A stretch of DNA of 64,000 bases from Streptomyces sp. NBC_00569 (GTDB taxonomy: Bacteria > Actinomycetota > Actinomycetes > Streptomycetales > Streptomycetaceae): assembly GCF_036345255.1 (NCBI RefSeq), contig NZ_CP107783.1, positions 9,603,001-9,667,000 of the forward strand. Direction: 5' to 3'. Each line of letters opens with the position of its first letter. Position 1 is the stretch's first letter. The notes beneath the pieces were generated by a model, which was given only the letters and a program-made list of their open reading frames with translations, was not told the DNA's origin and did no database searches. The position numbers and the translations under genes are program-made. Positions 60,181-64,000 of this stretch are shown here, one piece after another.

Positions 60181-61038
60181 ATGTCCAACGTCAAGCGTGC
60201 GAGCAAGCGGCGGATTCTCACCGGCGTCGGGGCGGCCGTGACGGCCGGTATCGCGGTCGGTGCGTTCGCACTCGTCGGCAACGCCAACGCCGACACTGAT
60301 GCCGCCCGGTCGGCCGGCACCGGGCAGGCCAAGCCCACCATTCTTCTGGAGCACGGAGCCTTCGCCGACGCCTCCAGCTGGAACGGTGTGATCGCCCGTC
60401 TGCACGCCGACGGCTATCCCGTCGTCGCGGCAGCGAACCCCCTGCGCGGCCCGCACGCCGACGCCACCGCTCTGCGCAGCGTCCTCGACCACATCAAGGG
60501 CCCCAAGATCCTCGTCGGTCACTCCTATGGCGGCTCGGTGATCAGCGAGGCCGCCGCGAACGACCCCGAGGTCAAAGGGCTCGTCTACGTGGCGGCGTTC
60601 CTGCTCGCACCGGGAGAGTCGGCTCTGGGGCTGACGAACAAGTACCCCGGCTCCACCCTGCCCGGGGCCCTTGACCCGGTCTCCGTCACCAACCCCGACG
60701 GAAGCAAGGGCACCGAGCTCTACATCCAACAGGACAAGTTCGGCCACCAGTTCGCCGCGGACGTCTCCAAAACGAAGGCCGCGCTCGCCGCCGCAGGTCA
60801 GCGCCCCATCGCCCAGTCCGCGCTGGAGGAGAAGGCCACCGTCGCCGCCTGGAAGACGATCCCCAGCTGGGACATCGTCACCACGCAGGATCTGAACATC
60901 CCGGCGGCCGCGCAGCGCTTCATGGCCAAGCGCGCCCACGCCCGCACAACCGAGGTCGCGGCGTCCCACTCCGTCGCCGTCTCCCACCCCGGGATCGTCA
61001 CCCGCGTCATCGAGGAAGCGGCCCACGCCGCCCGGTAG
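60181..61038 (+). CDS. Exported alpha/beta hydrolase (methylesterase-like)
   Basis: This 285-residue protein has an N-terminal signal region (KRASKRRILTGVGAAVTAGI, hydrophobic to AFALVGNANA), probably cleaved after NANA. The core has the first motif TILLEHGAFADASSWNGVIA, the nucleophile elbow LVGHSYGGSVISEAA with serine, VKGLVYVAAFLLAPGESALG, and a histidine in TTEVAASHSVAVSHPGIV. It matches the plant-type methylesterase/hydroxynitrile lyase-like group common in Streptomyces. The reaction is unknown. Two palindromes of the CGNR type precede it. AGAGGG is 8-10 bases before ATG. Confidence 0.9.
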   Translation: MSNVKRASKRRILTGVGAAVTAGIAVGAFALVGNANADTDAARSAGTGQAKPTILLEHGAFADASSWNGVIARLHADGYPVVAAANPLRGPHADATALRSVLDHIKGPKILVGHSYGGSVISEAAANDPEVKGLVYVAAFLLAPGESALGLTNKYPGSTLPGALDPVSVTNPDGSKGTELYIQQDKFGHQFAADVSKTKAALAAAGQRPIAQSALEEKATVAAWKTIPSWDIVTTQDLNIPAAAQRFMAKRAHARTTEVAASHSVAVSHPGIVTRVIEEAAHAAR

Positions 61039-61047
61039 TGATCACTG

Positions 61048-61122
61048 GCCGCCAGTTGCCGCCAGTTTTCGAAGCGAGATCATGGCTCATGGCTCATGGC
61101 TCATGGCTCATGGCTCATGGCC
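61048..61122. repeat. 10-bp duplication and 7-bp repeat array
   Basis: GCCGCCAGTT is duplicated at 61048-61067. Then CATGGCT occurs five times from 61081 with a sixth changed copy to 61122. All are directly downstream of the hydrolase stop. Confidence 0.85.
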
Positions 61123-61417
61123 CAGGGGTCTGGAATCGGGGTCGCACCGGCTGGGGGCCTTCGCGGGCGAGCTGCTGGCCGAGTGTCGGCGGGAGGCGGG
61201 GCCGGACGGCGACGGCCGGGTCGCTTGGCGCCCGCCGCCCACCAGGCCCGCCGCCGACCAGGCCCGCCGCCCACCACTACCAGGCACCAGGGGAGCTTCC
61301 CGTCGGCGGCGGAACGGGGCTTCGCCACGGTGGACGCAAGGGACCTGTGGCAGACGATCGCCGAACGAGGCGATCTCCTTGGGGTGTCCGTGGCGGAGTG
61401 GCACGGACCAGCCCCTG
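61123..61417. other. Gene-free stretch
   Basis: About 300 bp. A pair of short direct repeats, CGCCGCCCACCA/CCGCCGACCAGGCC, is visible near 61230-61275. A minus-strand gene ends at 61418. No gene supported. Confidence 0.35.
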
Positions 61418-62335
61418 TCAGCCTCTCCGTACGGCCGCGATGAAGCGGCCCGCGATGTCGATACGTTCGTCGAGGGACGCGGGCGATTGCCCGAGATCGA
61501 TGAAGAGCTCGTGCACGCCCGCCTCGGCAGCGGCACGCGCGTAGTCGATGTACTGGTCGAGCGTCCCGGACCGGGGAAACCGCTCTGCCTCGGCCTCGGC
61601 TTCAGTCAAGGTCGGGTTGACCCGTAGCGCCATGCGCAACCCGTCGGGGTCACGGTCCGCCGACTCCGCCTCTTCGACGATCGTCTTCCACATGCTCATG
61701 AGGTGGGGGAGCGGCATCGCCACGGGCAGCCAGCCACTGGCCCGCCGGGCGACCCGGCGCAGCCCGGCGGGGTTGAACGCGGCGAGCAGGACGGGCGGAC
61801 CGGGCCGCTGCTCGGGCTTCAGCCCGACGACGGTCTCCGGAATGGTGAACAGCCTTCCCTGGTGGGCGAATTCGTCCTCGACCCAGTACGTCTCCAGGAT
61901 GTCGAGCGTCTCGTCGAGGCGGGCGCCCCTGCCTTCCCAGGGAACGCCCACGGCCGCGTACTCGTCGGGCATCCAGCCGAGGCCGAACCCGACGTCAAGC
62001 CGGCCGCGGCTGAGTACGTCGAGGGTGGTCAGGGACCGGGCCAGCATCAGGGGAGGGTGCCACAGGCCGTTGAGCGTGCTGGTGCCCAGCCGGACGCGGC
62101 TGGTGTGGGCGGCGGCGAAGGCCAGACTCGTCAGCGGGTCCATGTGGTTGTCGTAGACCCGCGGCATCACCCCGTCCTGGCTCGGATAGGGCGTGCTCGG
62201 CGAGCGGGGCGCGAGCACACGGTCCCCCGTCCACAGAGAGTCGTACCCGAGGGCCTCCGCGGTGCGGCTGACGGTGATGACACCGTCCGCGTGCGCGTCG
62301 GTACCGAAGGTGGGGAGTGCCAGACCCAGGCGCAT
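61418..62335 (-). CDS. LLM-class F420/flavin-dependent oxidoreductase
   Basis: This 305-residue protein is a complete luciferase-like (beta/alpha)8 barrel. It starts MRLGLALPTFGTDAHADGVI, has ALGYDSLWTGDRVLAP, then RVRLGTSTLNGLWHPPLMLA and RSLTTLDVLSRGRLDVGFGL then GWMPDEYAAVGVPW, the cofactor-binding block. RVARRASGWLPVAMPLPHLM is also family-typical. It probably uses F420 as in many actinobacterial relatives. ATG 62335 has GAGGAAG before it. It follows the ohr gene by 22 bp on the same strand, so the two are likely one operon under the palindromes at 62827-62916. Confidence 0.9.
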   Translation of the reverse strand: MRLGLALPTFGTDAHADGVITVSRTAEALGYDSLWTGDRVLAPRSPSTPYPSQDGVMPRVYDNHMDPLTSLAFAAAHTSRVRLGTSTLNGLWHPPLMLARSLTTLDVLSRGRLDVGFGLGWMPDEYAAVGVPWEGRGARLDETLDILETYWVEDEFAHQGRLFTIPETVVGLKPEQRPGPPVLLAAFNPAGLRRVARRASGWLPVAMPLPHLMSMWKTIVEEAESADRDPDGLRMALRVNPTLTEAEAEAERFPRSGTLDQYIDYARAAAEAGVHELFIDLGQSPASLDERIDIAGRFIAAVRRG

Positions 62336-62357
62336 GTTCTTTCTTCCTCCGAGGGTG

Positions 62358-62783
62358 TCAGACGGCGGTGGTGTTGATGATGACGGGGATGTTGTTGCGT
62401 GTCGCCTTGGAGTAGGGGCAGAGCTGGTGGGCGGCGTGGGCGAGTTCGCCGGCGGTGGACTGGTCGACGCCCCCGAGTTCGACGTTGAGGACGGCGCTGA
62501 GGTTGAACTCGCCGTCCTCGCCGTGGGTGAGCGTGGCGTTGACCGTGACAGCCGTGCTCTTGAGGGCGATCTTGCGCTGGGCGGCGGCGCGGCGGACAGC
62601 GCCGAGGAAGCAGGCGCCCCAGCCCGCGGCGAAGAGCTGCTCGGGGTTGGTGGCGCCGCCGGCGCCTCCCAATTCCTTGGGAATCGCGAGCGAGACATCG
62701 AGCTCTCCGTCGCTGGAGCGGACGCGTCCCCCGTTGCGGCCCTCGCCGCTGACAGTGACGGTTCCGGTGTAGCTGACCGACAT
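62358..62783 (-). CDS. ohr: Organic hydroperoxide resistance protein (Ohr)
   Basis: This 141-residue protein is an Ohr/OsmC-fold thiol peroxidase. Reactive cysteine C58 is in GWGACFLGAVR and the resolving C122 in QLCPYSKATRNNIPV. GATNPEQLFAAGWGACFLGA is the family signature. Ohr reduces organic and fatty acid hydroperoxides using lipoylated proteins. AAGGAG is 8-9 bases before ATG 62783. A MarR-type OhrR usually controls such genes, but none is in this window; instead a CGNR-type palindrome lies about 45-65 bp upstream, suggesting different control. It leads an operon with the LLM oxidoreductase. Confidence 0.92.
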   Translation of the reverse strand: MSVSYTGTVTVSGEGRNGGRVRSSDGELDVSLAIPKELGGAGGATNPEQLFAAGWGACFLGAVRRAAAQRKIALKSTAVTVNATLTHGEDGEFNLSAVLNVELGGVDQSTAGELAHAAHQLCPYSKATRNNIPVIINTTAV

Positions 62784-62826
62784 GGTGGCTGTCTCCTTGC
62801 GGGGTGTGAAAGTTCGATACATATGA

Positions 62827-62916
62827 GTAACCGGTTGGAACGGTGAGTAGCTTGGTCATGTCATGTACGTCTGTCAAGAGTGATCGGAAGGCAAAGTAAC
62901 CGTCTTGACAGGTTAC
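62827..62916. promoter_or_regulatory. Two palindromes between ohr and the divergent small gene
   Basis: Site A, 62827-62847: GTAACC, nine bases, GGTGAG. Site B, 62896-62916: GTAACC, nine bases with CTTGAC, GGTTAC, perfect outer arms. They lie 44-133 bp from the ohr start and 78-167 bp from the plus-strand gene at 62994, so they could serve both. Confidence 0.65.
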
Positions 62917-62993
62917 GGAGAAGGGTGCAAGCTGGTTGTCGTCCAGGCAGCACACCGGGACGTGATCGACGACTGATGAGATGGAGACAGACC

Positions 62994-63194
62994 ATGAGCA
63001 AGCCAGTCGCGATGGACACCGACACCGCTACGGCCGCACGGCACGCGCGGTACGGCAAGCTCCCTGCGCGGATCCGCTTCGAGGACATGACCGAGGAGGT
63101 GGAGGCCGAGGTGAACGTCGGGGTGAACGCCGCGTACGACCCCGAACGCTCGTGGAACTTCTACTCGTGCCTGGCCTTGGATCTAGGGCTCTAG
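62994..63194 (+). CDS. Small hypothetical protein
   Basis: A 66-residue frame from ATG 62994, with GGAGA 8 bases upstream, encodes MSKPVAMDTDTATAARHARY then GKLPARIRFEDMTEEVEAEV and NVGVNAAYDPERSWNFYSCL. The FEDM and YDPERSWNFYSCLALD parts read as folded protein. It lies divergent from ohr behind shared palindromes. No family is recognised. Its size and composition suggest a real small soluble protein. Confidence 0.6.
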   Translation: MSKPVAMDTDTATAARHARYGKLPARIRFEDMTEEVEAEVNVGVNAAYDPERSWNFYSCLALDLGL

Positions 63195-63319
63195 GCCAGG
63201 GAGAGGGGCAGGTCGCGCCATGCCGCCGACGAGGGGCGTGCGTCTGTGGCGCGGGCGACAGCTCAGCGAGGTGGAAGGTGTGGACAGTCGGCGTGTGTGT
63301 GGTGGAGGTGGCGGCGCCT

Positions 63320-63691
63320 GGAAGCTCCTCGACGCTCCCCGACCGCTCCGACCCGGCCCAATGGCCCACACTGCGGGCGCGGTTCACGGAACGCTTCCGA
63401 AGCCGCACCCGTGACGAGTGGAGCGCCGTGTTCCACGGTACTGGCGCGTGTGTCGCCCCCGTGCTCACGCCCGACGAGGCACCTTCCCACCCTCATCTCG
63501 CTGACCGAGCCACGTTCGCCGAACTCGGCGGGGTACTCCAGCCGGCCCCGGCGCCCCGCTTCTCCCGCACGCCCGCCCAGCTCACCCGGCCCCCGGCGGC
63601 GGCCGGAACCGAGACGCGCGAAGCGCTCATGGACTGGGGAATCGAGGGCGTCGACGCACTCCTGATCTCCGGGGCTGCGCACCAGGCCTGA
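63320..63691 (+). pseudogene. CaiB/BaiF CoA-transferase C-terminal fragment
   Basis: The frame reads LPDRSDPAQWPTLRARFTER then RDEWSAVFHGTGACVAPVLT and PHLADRATFAELGGVLQPAP, ending near TREALMDWGIEGVDALLISG. This is the last third of a class III CoA-transferase / alpha-methylacyl-CoA racemase. The N-terminal CoA-binding half with the catalytic aspartate is absent. A dead fragment. Confidence 0.65.
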
Positions 63692-63708
63692 CGCACGCCC
63701 GCCCGCCC

Positions 63709-63902
63709 CAGGTCCATCGTCCGTCGCCCTTCAGGTGGCGTACTTCGTCACCGTTGCCGACAACGGTGGGGTGAACCGGGCCGCAGCCGCACTGCACGTC
63801 GCCGAGTCGTCCCTCCCGCAGGCCGTCAGGAATCTGGAGAAGGACCTGAGCACCAAGTTGGTCCGGGACGCGGAGCGTGGCCGGATCGACATCGATGGGT
63901 GA
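63709..63902 (+). pseudogene. LysR-type helix-turn-helix fragment
   Basis: The frame reads LQVAYFVTVADNGGVNRAAA then ALHVAESSLPQAVRNLEKDL and STKLVRDAERGRIDIDG-stop, the DNA-binding domain of a LysR regulator. It lacks a start codon and the whole effector domain. It follows the CoA-transferase fragment by 17 bp, as if both came from one decayed gene pair. The last 98 bp of the window hold nothing I can name. Confidence 0.65.
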
Positions 63903-64000
63903 CTGAGCGCCGTACTGGGCCCGGTGGGTCGAGCCGAACGCAGTCAGGGGCAAGGCGTTGTCAGCTGAACCAGACGACGAGACGCACGTTGGAAGCACCA

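Noticed and set aside
61081..61122. Heptamer repeat as a possible CRISPR array
   Set aside because: Units are 7 bp without spacers, and there are no cas genes. It is a simple tandem repeat.
1..64000. Biosynthetic gene cluster (polyketide, peptide or terpene)
   Set aside because: No synthase or synthetase modules, carrier domains or terpene cyclases were seen. The methyltransferases and hydrolases are scattered single genes.

Overview
The window is high-GC actinobacterial DNA, almost certainly from a Streptomyces chromosome arm. Support comes from the strong GC bias at third codon positions, GTG starts, GTGA/ATGA stop-start overlaps, twin-arginine exported hydrolases, many single-gene regulators, and family content typical of Streptomyces (DUF1062, TMEM175, CGNR regulators, F420/flavin LLM oxidoreductases). 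Mobile-element remnants, broken genes and short tandem duplications are frequent. That fits a rapidly evolving subtelomeric region rather than the core. I saw no tRNA, rRNA, CRISPR array or intact prophage.

Left third (1-25 kb): single metabolic genes. These are a truncated amino acid permease, a class C beta-lactamase-like serine hydrolase, a DUF1062 protein, a quinone-reductase-like MDR enzyme, a methyltransferase, a GAF/PP2C/ATPase signalling protein, a TMEM175 channel, an alpha/beta hydrolase lipoprotein, an enoyl-CoA hydratase, an amidase, a LysR/SDR divergent pair, VOC proteins and a TIM-barrel protein of unknown role. Between them lie two IS605-type TnpB elements (one frameshifted, one intact), two serine-recombinase remnants, an ISAs1-type remnant, a truncated Ser/Thr kinase and an Fn3 tail. 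At 24.7-25.4 kb is a DUF2975/XRE pair behind a perfect palindrome.

Middle (26.7-47.3 kb): a dormancy or low-oxygen cluster resembling the DosR/DevR regulon of Mycobacterium and the Osd region of Streptomyces. It holds a DevS-like GAF-GAF histidine kinase and a convergent NarL-type regulator, several universal stress proteins, an Acg-like nitroreductase, a DUF1876 (Rv1738-like) protein, PNPOx-fold proteins (two with an XRE domain in front), CBS-BON proteins, a cNMP-binding protein, and an operon of zinc alcohol dehydrogenase, XRE-PNPOx, beta-phosphoglucomutase-like HAD and GH65 phosphorylase. Related boxes of the type GGGNCC-N3/4-GGCCC recur in front of these units and could be the binding sites of the response regulator.

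Right third (47.8-64 kb): an exported/redox hydrolase region with a CGNR zinc-finger regulator, prephenate dehydratase, a tannase-family esterase, aldehyde dehydrogenase, a SRPBCC protein, a TetR regulator, two exported alpha/beta hydrolases, LLM oxidoreductases (one decayed) and Ohr. A 21-bp palindrome, GTMACC-N9-GGTKAC, lies against the start codon of the CGNR gene and recurs before the SRPBCC gene, both hydrolases and ohr, suggesting a small regulon. The end of the window is gene debris (CoA-transferase and LysR fragments).
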